In this document: piece after piece, positions 10,025-20,883 of the stretch | Numbering within the stretch: position 1 is the stretch's first letter | Layout: the number at the start of each line of letters is the position of its first letter | Assembly (NCBI RefSeq): GCF_036898095.1 | Contig: NC_090739.1 | Span: forward strand, 62,604,342 to 62,668,341 | Source: Palaemon carinicauda | Taxonomy: Eukaryota > Arthropoda > Malacostraca > Decapoda > Palaemonidae | DNA: 64,000 bases | Reading direction: 5' to 3' | Notes under the pieces: generated by a model | The model's input: the letters and a program-made list of their open reading frames with translations, nothing else | What the model was told of the DNA's origin: nothing | Databases searched by the model: none | Position numbers and translations under genes: made by a program

Positions 10025-12373
10025 ATGTCTGACCCTACTCAAGTCCCCAAGTACAGGCAGTGTAGCGCTAGGGACTGTTCTAGGCGTCTTCCGAAGGCCT
10101 CTATAGATCCTCACACCGTTTGTTCCAATTGTAGGGGTAAAGCCTGTCAATTGGAAGATCGATGTGAGGAATGCGCTGGGCTTTCGGAATTCGATTTTCA
10201 AGAATTCCTTAAGAATGCACGTAGGCTAGAGAAGGATAGGATCAGGAGGAGTTCGTCTCGCTCTTTTGATTTTTCCTCTCCCCATGCCCCACAACCTATT
10301 CCTTCCCCTGTAGTGGTTACACCCGACCCTTCTACTAGCTCTCATCAACCCTCGATGGCGGATATGATGCTTGCCATTCAGGCTCTTGGTGACAGAGTTG
10401 AGTCATTAGCGAATGACCGCAATCAACTCTTGGCCGACGTCAAAGAGTTGAAGGAGAAAAGTGCAGTGGGAAGTGTAGTGAGTGCAAGTGCAGTGAAAAG
10501 TGTCAGTGTTACGCATGAGGGTGCGTCTGTTCGTGCCAGTCGTCCTCCCAGTCCGGGACCTCTTGCAAGCTCCCAAGCCCAGGGGAGAAGCAATGTCGAA
10601 GGACCAAAGGGTTCGACAGGCCTTGATCAGCGTACAGATGTACCCTCAGTGGTTGAGGACGTATCTTGCAGAGATCGTCCCACCCACAAACAGACGAGTG
10701 AGCCCATTCATTCCTCGTCTGCGGAAGAAGTTTCTCTTCAAAAACGCTGGACCAAGGTCTCACGACCTCTCAAGCGCAAAGTCCCTTCCGAGCGAGTCCA
10801 ACGGCCCAGGTGTAGCCACTGGGTCAGTTCGGACTCGCCGCAGTCTTCCGAAGACTGCACACCTCCCAAGAGAGGTAGAGTGGTTCCGCAGCAGGCAATC
10901 ACTCCGTCTGTTGCCGCACCAACCGCTGTAGACCCTAAGTGGTCTTTGCTGCAGTCTATGCAGACTCAGCTAGCTTCCTTCATGCAGGAGTATCGTGCTG
11001 AGAAGGTTGACGCTGCACCCGTTAACCTACAACCTGCCACGGTTGTGCGCTCAGCTGACACTGCGGCTGCCTGCTCCCACACTCCGGCTGTGAGAGCTCC
11101 ACCACCGATGCGCAGTCGACCCTGCCAGACGCATGTTGACGTTAGCCGACGTGTGGCTCCCTCCGTTGACATGCGTGAGCTACCGCATCAGCAGTGGGAA
11201 GGTGCAGTCAAGCTGCTGCCGTGTTTTGACGCAATGCGGCAGTCTCCGCAACCCACGGCAGTCCCCACCACGCACCACCACTCCGCTTTTGTTGTTGCCA
11301 GCTCTCAGACTGACCAGCAGCGGCATGTTGTTGGATCCAGTGCAGCTACGCATGCACCCGTGCTGCCGGATTCAGCCATTCAGCTTTCTTCTCCTCCTTT
11401 GCCGCTTCCTCCTCAGCATTCGGATGAAGGAATCTCTGATGATGACGAAGCTGCGCATTTGGACGATCAACACTCCGACATGGATGAACCCAAGACTACG
11501 CCTCCCTCCTTAGACTTTAGGAAAGTCCTTGCCCTGTTTAAGGAGTTGTATCCGGAGCAGTTTGTGTCTGCAGCTCCACGCTCACCTCCCTCTGAGTTCG
11601 CTTTAGGCATGCAGTCAGCAGCTCCTGCCTTTACGAAGCTCGTACTCGCTCGCTCGTCCAAGAGAGCTTTAAGGGTACTGGGAGAGTGGCTGCAGGCCAA
11701 GAAGCAACTTGGGAAGACAACCTTCTTGTTTCCCCCGGCCAAGCTTGCTTCCAGATCTAGCGTTTGGTATGCCACAGGAGAGGTTCTAGGCTTAGGAGTT
11801 CCTGCCTCTGCCCAGGGCGACTTCTCAAGTCTGGTAGACTCTCCCCGCAGACTGGCTATGAGACGGTCTAAGATTTGCTGGACTTCTTCGGACATGGACC
11901 ATCTTTTGAAGGGAGTTTTCCGTGCGTTTGAGATCTTCAACTTCCTGGACTGGTGTTTGGGAGCGTTGAGCAGAAAGACCTCCCCTTCGGATAAGGACTC
12001 TGCCATGCTCATCATGTCCTGCATGGACAAAGCCATTCGGGATGGGTCTGGCGAGCTTGCAGCTTCTTTCGTGTCTGGAGTTCTTAAGAAGCGAGATCAC
12101 CTTTGCTCCTTCTTGTCGGCGGGAGTCGCACCATGTCAGAAGTCAGAGCTGATGTTTGCTCCGCTATCGAAGTGTCTCTTTCCTGAAGAGCTGATCAAGG
12201 GGATTGCCGCCTCGTTGATCCAGAAAGACACCCATGACCTGGTGGCGTCATCCGCACCTAAAGTCACAGCTTTACCTTCCGTGCCTAGACCTAGGATGGA
12301 CACACCAGCGTCTAGGTTCATTCCGCCACTTTCGTGGCAGAACCTCCAGCAGAGGAGGTACCCGTGCCGATAG
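10025..12373 (+). CDS. A2 ORF1, gag-like protein, altered C-terminus
   Basis: 782 codons from ATG 10025. The cysteine module occupies residues 13-50 (C13, C18, C33, C36, C41, C47, C50), the middle is Ser/Pro-rich, and the conserved C-terminal region starts near VLALFKELYPEQF and includes SDMDHLLKGVFRAFEIFNFL and LDWCLGALSRK. A one-base insertion near 12330 (CCGCCACTTTCG against CCGCCCTTTCG in A4) replaces the basic RGRAPSRG tail by LSWQNLQQRRYPCR and a stop. The natural tail is still readable in another frame (RGRTSSRGGTRADSQRG). The protein is otherwise complete and slightly shorter than that of A4. Confidence 0.8.
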   Translation: MSDPTQVPKYRQCSARDCSRRLPKASIDPHTVCSNCRGKACQLEDRCEECAGLSEFDFQEFLKNARRLEKDRIRRSSSRSFDFSSPHAPQPIPSPVVVTPDPSTSSHQPSMADMMLAIQALGDRVESLANDRNQLLADVKELKEKSAVGSVVSASAVKSVSVTHEGASVRASRPPSPGPLASSQAQGRSNVEGPKGSTGLDQRTDVPSVVEDVSCRDRPTHKQTSEPIHSSSAEEVSLQKRWTKVSRPLKRKVPSERVQRPRCSHWVSSDSPQSSEDCTPPKRGRVVPQQAITPSVAAPTAVDPKWSLLQSMQTQLASFMQEYRAEKVDAAPVNLQPATVVRSADTAAACSHTPAVRAPPPMRSRPCQTHVDVSRRVAPSVDMRELPHQQWEGAVKLLPCFDAMRQSPQPTAVPTTHHHSAFVVASSQTDQQRHVVGSSAATHAPVLPDSAIQLSSPPLPLPPQHSDEGISDDDEAAHLDDQHSDMDEPKTTPPSLDFRKVLALFKELYPEQFVSAAPRSPPSEFALGMQSAAPAFTKLVLARSSKRALRVLGEWLQAKKQLGKTTFLFPPAKLASRSSVWYATGEVLGLGVPASAQGDFSSLVDSPRRLAMRRSKICWTSSDMDHLLKGVFRAFEIFNFLDWCLGALSRKTSPSDKDSAMLIMSCMDKAIRDGSGELAASFVSGVLKKRDHLCSFLSAGVAPCQKSELMFAPLSKCLFPEELIKGIAASLIQKDTHDLVASSAPKVTALPSVPRPRMDTPASRFIPPLSWQNLQQRRYPCR

Positions 12374-14359
12374 TCAACGTGGCAAAAAGAAGAAGGGTTC
12401 CAAGTCCTCAAAAGGCAGAGTCTGACTGCCATCTTCTCCAGACAGCAGTGGGAGCCAGGCTCAAGAACTACTGGCAGGCCTGGGAGAACAGGGGTGCAGA
12501 CGCACAGTCTGTGAAGTTACTCAGAGAGGGGTACAGGATTCCATTCTTGTGCAAGCCCCCTCTAGCAACAACTCCCATCGACCTCTCTCCCAGGTACAGA
12601 GAGGAGGACAAGAGGCTAGCTTTACAGCAAGAGGTGTCTCTCTTGCTACAAAAGGGAGCGGTAGTCATAGTCCGGGACCATCAATCCCCGGGCTTCTACA
12701 ACCGTCTCTTCTTAGTAGCGAAGAAGACAGGAGGGTGGAGACCGGTGCTAGACGTCAGTGCTCTAAATGTCTTTGTCACCAAGCAGACGTTCACAATGGA
12801 GACGACGAAGTCGGTGCTAGCATCGGTCAGGAAGGAAGACTGGATGGTCTCGTTAGACCTAAAGGACGCGTACTTTCACGTCCCCATCCACCCAGATTCC
12901 CAACCTTTCCTAAGGTTCGTCTTTGGGAAGGTGGTTTACCAGTTCCAAGCCCTGTGCTTTGGCCTAAGCACGGCACCTCTAGTGTTTACCAAACTGATGA
13001 GGAATATTGCCAAATTCCTGCATTTAGCAGACATCAGAGCCTCCCTCTATTTGGACGACTGGCTTTTAAGAGCTGCGTCAAGTCGTCGCTGTCTGGAGAA
13101 TCTCAAATGGACTATGGATCTGACCAAGGAATTGGGTCTCCTGGTCAATATAGAAAAGTCCCAACTCGTCCCATCCCAAACTATAGTCTATCTAGGTATG
13201 GTGATTCAGAGTCAAGCTTTTCGGGCTTTTCCGTCGGCCCCCAGAATCAGTCAAGCCCAAGAATGCATCCAGAGCATGCTGAAAAAGGAACCGATGTTCA
13301 GTCAGACAGTGGATGAGTCTAATAGGGACGCTTTCATCGCTGGACCAGTTCATCGCGTTAGGGAGACTCCACCTCCGACCCCTTCAGTATCACCTAGCTG
13401 CTCACTGGAGAAAGGACATGACGCTAGAAGCGGTCTCAGTTCCTATCTCCGAGAAGATGAAGTCTGCACTGACTTGGTGGAAGAACAACATTCTTCTCAG
13501 GGAAGGTCTACCACTGGCTGTTCAGACCCCCGACCACCTTCTCTTCTCGGACGCATCGGACACAGGCTGGGGTGCGACACTGGACGGTCGGGAATGCTCG
13601 GGCACGTGGAATCCGGATCAAAGAGCACTACACATCAACTGCAAGGAGCTACTGGCAGTTCATCTGGCCTTGAGAAGCTTCAAGTCCCTCCTTCTAGGCA
13701 AGGTGGTGGAGGTGAACTCCGACAACACTACAGCCTTGGCGTACATCTCCAAGCAAGGAGGGACTCATTCGATGACGTTGTTCGAGATCGCAAGGGACCT
13801 CCTCACCTGGTCAAGAGATCGAAACATATCGCTTGTAACGAGGTTCATTCAAGGCGACATGAATGTCATGGCAGACCGCCTCAGCCGGAAGGGTCAGATC
13901 ATCCCTACAGAATGGACCCTTCACAAGAATGTTTGCAACAGACTATGGACCCTGTGGGGTCAGCCCACCATAGATCTGTTCGCTACCTCGATGACCAAGA
14001 GGCTCCCAAATTATTGCTCACCGATTCCGGACCCAGCAGCAGTTCACGTAGATGCCTTTCTTCTGGATTGGTCCCATCTAGACCTTTATGCGTTCCCCCC
14101 GTTCAAGATTGTCAACAAGGTACTGCAGAAGTTCGCCTCTCACGAAGGGACAAGGTTGACGTTGGTTGCTCCCCTCTGGCCCGCGAGAGAATGGCTCACC
14201 GAGGTACTGCAATGGCTAGTAGACGTTCCCAGGACTCTTCCTCTAAGAGTGGACCTTCTGCGTCAGCCGCACGTAAAGAAGGTACACCCAAGCCTCCACG
14301 CTCTTCGTCTGACTGCCTTCAGACTATCGAAAGACTCTCAAGAGCTAGAGGCTTTTTGA
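12334..14359 (+). pseudogene. A2 ORF2 RT-RNase H, frameshifted
   Basis: RT is intact from about 12400 (TAVGARLKNYWQAWENRG) through motif A (MVSLDLKDAYFHVPIHPDSQ) and motif C (SLYLDDWLLRAA) to about 13298, where one extra base relative to A4 shifts the frame just after SMLKK. RNase H continues in the other frame from 13313 (MSLIGTLSSLDQF, LFSDASDTGWGATLDG, INCKELLAVHLALRSF, NVMADRLSRKGQ) and ends early at a TGA, 14357-14359, where A4 has CGA. The long open frame that seems to fuse RT to the recombinase is an accident of this shift. Confidence 0.82.
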
Positions 14360-15276
14360 AGAAGGCAGCCAGAGCGATTGCCAGAGCAAGGAGGACATCC
14401 ACTCTCAAGGTCTACCAGTCAAAATGGGAAGTCTTCCGAAGCTGGTGCAAGGCAAATTCAGTATCCTCAACCAGTACCTCTGTAACGCAGATAGCTGACT
14501 TCCTTTTACACCTAAGGAAGGTAAGATCCCTATCAGCTCCTACGATCAAAGGTTACAGAAGCATGTTGGCAGCAGTCTTCCGCCACAGAGGCTTAGATCT
14601 TTCCAACAACAAAGATCTACAGGACCTCCTTAAGTCTTTTGAGACCTCAAAGGAGCGTCGGTTAGCCACACCAGGTTGGAACTTAGACGTGGTTTTAAGG
14701 TTCCTGATGTCAGCAAGGCTCGAACCGCTTCAATCAGCCTCTTTTAAAGATCTCACTTTGAAGACTCTTTTCCTCGTTTGCTTAGCAACAGCTAAAAGAG
14801 TCAGTGAGATACACGCCTTCAGCAGGAACATAGGATTTACATCTGAAACGGCTACATGTTCCTTACAGCTTGGTTTTTTAGCTAAAAACGAACTCCCTTC
14901 TCGTCCTTGGCCCAAATCGTTTGAGATTCCAAGTCTGTCCAGTTTGGTTGGAAACGAACAAGAGAGAGTACTATGCCCAGTAAGAGCTCTTAAGTACTAT
15001 TTAAGACGTACGAAGCCATTACGAGGACAATCAGAAGCTTTATGGTGTTCTATTAAGAAACCTGCTTTACCGATGTCGAAGAACGCAGTTTCTTATTACA
15101 TCAGACTTTTGATTAGAGAAGCCCATTCTCATCTGAATGAGGAGGACCATGCTTTGCTGAAGGTAAGGACACATGAAGTTAGAGCTGTCGCTACTTCAGT
15201 GGCCTTCAAACAAAACAGATCTCTGCAGAGTGTAATGGATGCAACCTATTGGAGAAGCAAGTCAGTGTTCGCATGA
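13912..15276 (+). pseudogene. A2 ORF3, tyrosine recombinase, cut before the catalytic Tyr
   Basis: Open for 454 codons from ATG 13912 (MDPSQECLQQ), with R in TAKRVSEIHA and H and R in THEVRAVATS. A TGA at 15274-15276 replaces a Ser codon two positions before the nucleophilic tyrosine, so the product lacks it. Downstream the frame continues as FYLKDVQSLYENCYT to the normal end near 15383. A single substitution (TCA-type codon to TGA) explains the loss. Confidence 0.85.
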
Positions 15277-15788
15277 TTTTACCTTAAAGATGTCCAGTCT
15301 CTTTACGAGAACTGCTACACCCTGGGACCATTCGTAGCAGCGAGTGTAGTAGTAGGTGAGGGCTCAACCACTACATTCCCATAATCCCATAACCTTTTAT
15401 AATCTTTCTCTTGAAATGCTTTTTATTGTTGTTTTTGGGTTGTACGGAAGGCTAAGAAGCCTTTCGCATCCTGGTTGATTTGGCGGGTGGTCAAATTCTT
15501 TCTTGAGAAGCGCCTAGATTAGAGGTTGTGATGAGGTCCTTTAGTATGGGTTGCAGCCCTTCATACTTCAGCACCTAGGAGTCGCTCAGCATCCTAAGAG
15601 GATCGCGAGGCTCAGTAAGGAAGACGTACTTAAAAAGGCAGAGTAATGGTTCAAGTCGACTTCCTTACCAGGTACTTATTAATTTTATGTTTGTTATTTT
15701 GAATAACTGCTAAAATGAAATACGGGATACTTAGCTTCTAATGTTAACATGTATGCTGGTCTCCACCTACCCCCCTGGGTGTGAATCA

Positions 15789-16121
15789 GCTACATGATCA
15801 CCGGGTAAGATTAATATTGAAAAATGTTATTTTCATTAGTAAAATAAATTTTTGAATATACTTACCCGGTGATCATGAATTAAAGGACCCACCCTTCCTC
15901 CCCATAGAGACACAGTGGACCGAGGAGAAAATTGGTTCTTTGTTGACAAGAAGTACTTGAGTACCTACTAGACAGATGGCGCTGTTGTTGTACACCCCCA
16001 CCTGTATAGCGATCGCTGGCGTATCCCGCCCGTAGGTTTTTTCTGTCGGGCAGCAGAGCTGCAGCTACATGATCACCGGGTAAGTATATTCAAAAATTTA
16101 TTTTACTAATGAAAATAACAT
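15789..16121 (+). repeat. A2 internal complementary region and right ITR
   Basis: The ICR 15789-15877 mirrors the left end (GATCACCGGGTAAGATTAAT) and the right end (ATACTTACCCGGTGATCATG). The left end carries ATTAATCTTACC, and the ICR carries the exact complement including the variant base, so ICR and left end share a history. The right ITR 15922-16121 pairs with 9648-9818. Confidence 0.85.
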
Positions 16122-16375
16122 GTTTCATATGTTGTTTTATATTAGTTCTTTTTATATATATTCAGTTTATATCCTGTTTGTTTCCCAGCTATTGTAGCCA
16201 TATCTCTTACTTTAAATTGGGTTTGGAGGATGGGGATTTTAGAGTGTTAAGGAGTTTTTATGTTAATCTTTTTAGAGGGAAATGGATTAATGTTATATCT
16301 CAGAAACCTACCCAACATAACTTTTATTTTATGCTGATTACTCTCTTGTTGATACAATGAAAATTTTATGATTTA

Positions 16376-16391
16376 TACATACATACATACA

Positions 16392-16421
<30 letters not shown>
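16376..16421 (+). repeat. (ACAT)n microsatellite
   Basis: About eleven perfect ACAT units. It abuts the 3' end of the minus-strand LINE fragment, so on that strand it reads as a (TATG)n tail, a common ending for some LINE groups. Confidence 0.92.
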
Positions 16422-16423
<2 letters not shown>

Positions 16424-16429
16424 CTATGG

Positions 16430-17525
16430 CACTTCCCCCAATTTTGGGGGTAGCCGACATCAACAAAGAAACAAAAACAAAAAGGGGACCTCTACTCTCT
16501 ACGTTCCTCCCAGCCTAACAAGGGACTCAACCGAGTTCAGCTAGTACTGCTAGGGGGGTCACAGCCCACCCTCCCACATTATCCACCACAGATGAAGCTT
16601 CATAATGCTGAATCCCCTACTGCTGCTACCTCCGCGGTCATCTAAGGCATCGGAGGCAGCAGCAGGGCCTACCGGAACTGCGTCACAATCGCTTGCCATT
16701 CATTCCTATTTCTAGCACGCTCTCTTGCCTCTTTCACATCTATCCTCCTATCACCCAGAGCTTCCTTCACTCCATCCATCCACCCAAACCTTGTCCTTCC
16801 TCTAGTACTTCTCCCATCAACTCTTGCATTCATCACCTTCTTTAGCAGACAACCATTTTCCATTCTCTCAACATGGCCAAACCACCTCAACACATTCATA
16901 TCCACTCTAGCTGCTAACTCATTTCTTACACCCATTCTCACCCTCACTATTTTGTTCCTAACCCTATCTACTCGAGATACACCAGCCATACTCCTCAGAC
17001 ACTTCATCTTAAACACATTCAACTTCTGTCTCTCCGTTACTTTCATTCCCCACAACTCCGATCCATACATCACAGTTGGTACAATCACGTTCTCATATAG
17101 AACTCTTTTTACATTTATGCCCAACCCTCTATTTTTTACTACTCCCTTAACTGCCCCCAACACTTTGCATTCTTCATTCACTCTATGACGTACATCTGCT
17201 TCCACTCCACCATTTGCTGCAACAACAGACCCCAAGTACTTAAACTGATCCACCTCCTAAAGTAACTCCATTCAACATGACATTCAATCTTGCACCACCT
17301 TCCCTTCTCGTACATCTCATAACCTTACTCTTACTCACATTAACTCTCAACTTCCTTCTCTCACACACTCTTCCAAATTCTGTCACTAATCGTCCAAGCT
17401 TCTCTTCTGTGTCTGCAACCAGTACAGTATCATCCGCAAACAAAAACTGATTTACCTCCCATTCATAGTCATTCTCGTCTACCAGTTTTAATCCTCGTCC
17501 AAGCACTCGAGCATTCACAACATAC
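16430..17525 (-). mobile_element. LINE (non-LTR retrotransposon) 3' fragment, minus strand
   Basis: 5'-truncated element. The coding part reads FLFADDTVLVADTEEKLGRL (the RT (F/Y)ADD box, near 17450), then RKLRVNVSKSKVMRCTRREG. A one-base shift near 17245 follows, then DQFKYLGSVVAANG, PTVMYGSELWGMKVTERQKL, and NVLRWFGHVERMENGCLLKK, to a stop at about 16669. The 3' UTR (16430-16668) ends at an (ACAT)n tract. The motif order is the C-terminal RT and post-RT region of an RTE- or Jockey-like LINE. The clade is not certain. It is inactive by truncation and frameshift. Its partner at 19006-19965 is inverted relative to it. Confidence 0.82.
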
Positions 17526-17904
17526 TCCTTTTGCAGCTTTATACTTTAAGGAGACCATACCAGTTCCACATGCAGTGCATAGCCTGCTTTGATGTATGTA
17601 TAAGGTTCTTTCAGTACTGTAATTGTATACTCAGAGCAGACCATGCCAGTCCTTATGCCGTGCATAATCTGTTACCAATTGCTGTATTTATTATGCTCCC
17701 TATTCATTGAAGAAAAATGTGTCTGTTCCTCAATGGAAGGGATTTTTGCCACTGCTCTTTTACTTATACGTAATTTTAATTTTACTTCTAAATTACATTT
17801 CCATAATATTATTGATTAAATTGAGTTAGCATAAAAAAGTAGAACTGAAGTGATTAAAAAAAAAATTCAATTTTCTTGGTTTATTTTTTTTTTTGCCTTT
17901 TCAG
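17526..17904 (+). other. Intron stretch before exon a
   Basis: AT-rich. It contains a diverged two-copy direct repeat (GACCATACCAGTTCCACATG near 17551 and GACCATGCCAGTCCTTATGC near 17638) and ends in the T-rich polypyrimidine tract (17881-17900) of the exon a acceptor. Nothing coding is seen. Confidence 0.5.
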
Positions 17905-18207
17905 AGCCACCTTGCCGACCAGCTTTTTTCCCGAGGCAATAATCAAAGAACTAATGCTAAAATTATGGGGCACAAGAAAGCTTGATGTTTCGTTATTCCA
18001 GTGTTACCAGGACCTTTTGAAGGTGGCAGCAATGACACAAGTGAAAATTTTGCCTGATATCCTAGCAATCTGCTTGTTGAACATAAGAAAAATAATACAA
18101 GAACTACCTTTGATTGTTCCAAATGAAATATATTTACCAGCCCCTCCTGTTTTCTGTCCTCAACTTTTGCCTAATGAAAAACTGACAGGAGATGGTGAAT
18201 TAAGAAA
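17905..18207 (+). CDS. CPLANE1: CPLANE1-like gene, internal exon a
   Basis: First host exon visible. A polypyrimidine tract and TTTTCAG precede 17905, and GTAAGT follows 18207. The exon enters at the third base of a codon and leaves after two bases, which fits the next exon. It encodes about 100 residues of helical sequence (KLWGTRKLDVSLFQCYQDLL, then LPDILAICLLNIRKII) ending in LYLPAPPVFCPQ, a proline-rich motif that I recall from CPLANE1 (JBTS17). CPLANE1 supports ciliogenesis and planar cell polarity at the ciliary base and transition zone. The exon is flanked by two oppositely oriented LINE fragments, at 16430-17525 and 19006-19965. The exon call rests on splice sites, phase and codon pattern and is strong. 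The gene name is a family-level inference. Confidence 0.72.
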
Positions 18208-18394
18208 GTAAGTAATTTTCTCTACTTTTGTCCATTATCACAAACTTGCACTGTAACTAAATTTAACTTTTTTTCCCAGAGATGCAATTGATATATTGTA
18301 TGAATAATTGTTGTTAAGATTTTGAAAATGAGTTGAATGTACTGTAGTTTAAACAATATGATGCAAATAGTGTTATTTAGAATTTTTACCTCTG

Positions 18395-18690
18395 CCAATG
18401 AAGTTGGAAGGAGGTTATGTTTTACCCTCTGTTTGTATGTTTGTTTGTATGTTTGTTTGTTTGTGTTTTTTTAACAGCTTCCTGGCCACAATTATAATTA
18501 TAGAGTAATGAAACTTGTAGGGATTAACTATTATGTAAAAAGCTGGAAATGATTAGATTTTGGAGTGTCAAGGTCAAAGGTCAAGGTCACAGTCAAGCAA
18601 AATGTCCAATTCTCGTAATCATTTTGAACTATGTAATTTTGTTATGGTTTTGATATGGATAGCCCCAGATGATTAATACTGGTACGATAT
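18395..18690 (+). repeat. Interspersed repeat with AGGTCA direct repeats
   Basis: A GTTTGTATGTTTGTTTGT tract, then TTAACAGCTTCCTGGCCACA, ATGAAACTTGTAGGGATTAA and a core of three AGGTCA words (18571-18576, 18578-18583, 18584-18589). I recall this combination as a widespread unclassified repeat of aquatic invertebrates. No open frame is present. Confidence 0.5.
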
Positions 18691-19005
18691 TGAATCCGTA
18701 AGTGGTACATTTTTATATTTCATATTTAGTTAAAATCTGAATGCTATATAGATTAAGTTTGTAATGTATTTATAACCCTGATGCCATTGATGCAAGTAGT
18801 ATGTTTCCTTGAGAAGATGAATGTTACAAGACACAGGTAAGATGATGTAGCAAGAGATGAATAAAACAAGAGTAAAGATGCTAATGGAGATCAACTGTTG
18901 TTCAATGCTGGTGAAACTGATACTATTATAACCACTTGTTTGCAAGCATAAGAATCCATAAATGTTACAAAGTTGTTTTACAGTGATGTAAAGGGAATAA
19001 AACAC

Positions 19006-19965
19006 TGATTAGTGACAGAATTTGGAAGGATATGTGAGAGAAGGAAGTTGAAATTTAATGTGGGTAAGAGTAAGGTTATGAGATGTACGAGAAGGGAAGG
19101 TGGTGCGAGATTGAATGTCATGTTGAATGGAGAGTTACTGGGGGAAGTAGATCAGTTTAAGTACTTGGGGTCTGTTGTTGCAGCAAATGGAGTGGAAGCA
19201 GATGTACGTCAGAGAGCAAATGAAGGATGCAAAGTACTGGGGGCGGTGAAGGGAGGGGTGAAGAATAGAGGGTTGGTCATGAATGTAAAGAGAGTTCTGT
19301 ATGAGAAAGTGATTGTACCAACTGTGATGTATGGATCGGAGTTGTGGGGAATGAAAGTGACGGAGAGACAGAAGTTGAATGTGTTTGAGATGAAGTGTCT
19401 GAGGAGTATGGCTGGTGTATCTCGAGTAGATAGGGTTAGGAACAAAATAGTGAGGGTGAGAATGGGTGTAAGAAAGGATTTAGCAGCTAGAGTGGATATG
19501 ACTGTGTTGAGGTGGTTTAGCCATATTGAGAGAATGGAAAATGGCTGTCTGCTAAAGAAAGTGATGAATGCAAGAGTTGATGGGAGAAGTACAAGAGGAA
19601 GGCCAAGGTTTGGGTGAATGGATGAAGTGAAGAAAGCTCTGGGTGATAGAAGGATAGATGTGAGAGAGGCAAGAGAGCGCGCTAGAAATAGGAATGAATG
19701 GCAAGCGATTGTAACGCAGTTCCGGTAGGCCCTACTGCTCCTTCCGGTCGCCTTGAATGACCACGGAGGCAGTAGCAGTAGGGGATTCACTGTTATGAAG
19801 CTTCAGCTGTGGTGGATAATGGTAGAGGGTGGGCTGTGGCACCCTAGCAGTACCAGCCGAACTCGGTTGAGTCCCTCGTCAGGCTGGGAGGAGCGTAGAG
19901 AGGAAAGGTCCCCTATTTTCATTTATCTGATGTCGGCTACCCCCCAAAATTAGGGTAAGTACCTT
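19006..19965 (+). mobile_element. LINE 3' fragment, plus strand
   Basis: The same LINE family as the minus-strand copy at 16430-17525, in opposite orientation and truncated farther downstream. It begins near LVTEFGRICERRKLKF-type sequence at 19012 and reads through KSKVMRCTRREGGARLNVML, DQFKYLGSVVAANG and PTVMYGSELWGMKVTERQKL to 19617, where TGA replaces a Trp codon that is TGG in the other copy. The 3' UTR runs to about 19965 (TGATGTCGGCTACCCCCCAA). High similarity over ~900 bases means the two copies can base-pair in a pre-mRNA. Confidence 0.82.
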
Positions 19966-20694
19966 GGTATATAGGTAGATAGTTATTTAGGTTTGTAGTA
20001 AGTGATACCTTCATTATTAAGAAACAAATAGTTACAGAAATGACTTGGTAAAATGTAGTTGTAGCTCTTCAGTTTTTTAAAAAAGCATCCTTCCAACTAT
20101 TGAAGACTACCATTGGCATCCACAAAGGTCATGAGAAAAAATAAAGCATTCTCTGTTATGGTAGGCTTTTTGGCTAAGAGGATTCTGTCTAGCGAAGAAC
20201 GACTTTTGTACAAAAGCTGTGCTTAGACACACAAAAATCCCAGTTGAAAAAGCGATTATAGATAAGGATCCTGCAGAACAGATTCTGTGTATAGTTATGG
20301 TTCAACAAATTCTTTTATGTAGAACATCGAAGTTCAGATGATCAGCCATTAATTAGTTTTGTGGGGTTAGGCCATCTATAAAACTTATACTGTACAAGAA
20401 CGTCAGGTTTTATGAATAAATTATTTAGGCCTAAGTAGCAGTTTTGGTACAATAGCACAAGGATCTTGTCTGATCAAGGTGACATGGAATGATACAGAGT
20501 ACTGTATGTTCAAGGAATTGATGGAATTTCATCTCACACAGAAGGGATCTAGTACAATGCTGTCACAGTAGATAAAGCCTTTTAACATTAACCCTTTGGT
20601 GATCCCATCCATGACAAAATTACTGTCAGGCTCACACTTCTTTTACAATGAGCAATGACGTCATGTTTCAACCTACTTATGTTGACTTTTTAGT
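19966..20694 (+). other. Intron stretch, no gene seen
   Basis: AT-rich sequence between the LINE fragment and the left end of the long family B element, with ACTGTA-type words and no long frame. I see no recognisable repeat family here. Confidence 0.5.
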
Positions 20695-20883
20695 TGTTCC
20701 GTAACCGAAATACAAACCACGCTATTTACAAAGGGTTATTACTTTTAGCGTAGCTGAAATGGCGAGCCATTAGAATTTAACGAGGGTGTATTACCCCCGC
20801 GCTAGTTAGCGGGGGGGTAGGGGAGTGGTAGCTAGCTACCCCTCCTCCCCCTCACACACAGGTGAATACTCACTTTCACTTTT
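20695..20883 (+). repeat. Family B left inverted terminal repeat
   Basis: Complementary to 28292-28503, including TAGCTAGCTACC, the GC-rich CGCTAGTTAGCGGGGG block and GGTGAATACTCACTTTCACT. The outermost bases pair with the ICR at 28170-28196. Confidence 0.85.

Larger units (their letters stand above)
9644..16121 (+). mobile_element. DIRS family A element A2, complete ends but inactivated
   Basis: A 6.5-kb plus-strand copy left of the first visible exon, presumably in an upstream intron. Left ITR 9648-9818 pairs with right ITR 15922-16121, and the ICR is at 15789-15877. All three frames are recognisable end to end, but each carries a lesion: a frameshift near the ORF1 end, a frameshift and a nonsense codon in ORF2, and a nonsense codon in ORF3. 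The flanks read AATGGTT before the left end and GTTTCAT after the right end, so GTT is present at both junctions. Confidence 0.88.

Noticed and set aside
12334..15276. A single 980-codon RT-recombinase fusion protein
   Set aside because: RT is in frame only to about 13298. From there the open frame reads RNase H out of frame until the recombinase begins. A4 and A3 show RT-RNase H and recombinase as separate overlapping frames, so the fusion results from a one-base insertion.
19209..19790. 193-codon minus-strand frame
   Set aside because: It is the complement of the LINE RT C-terminal sequence, which reads correctly on the plus strand. The same kind of shadow appears at 16952-17188.
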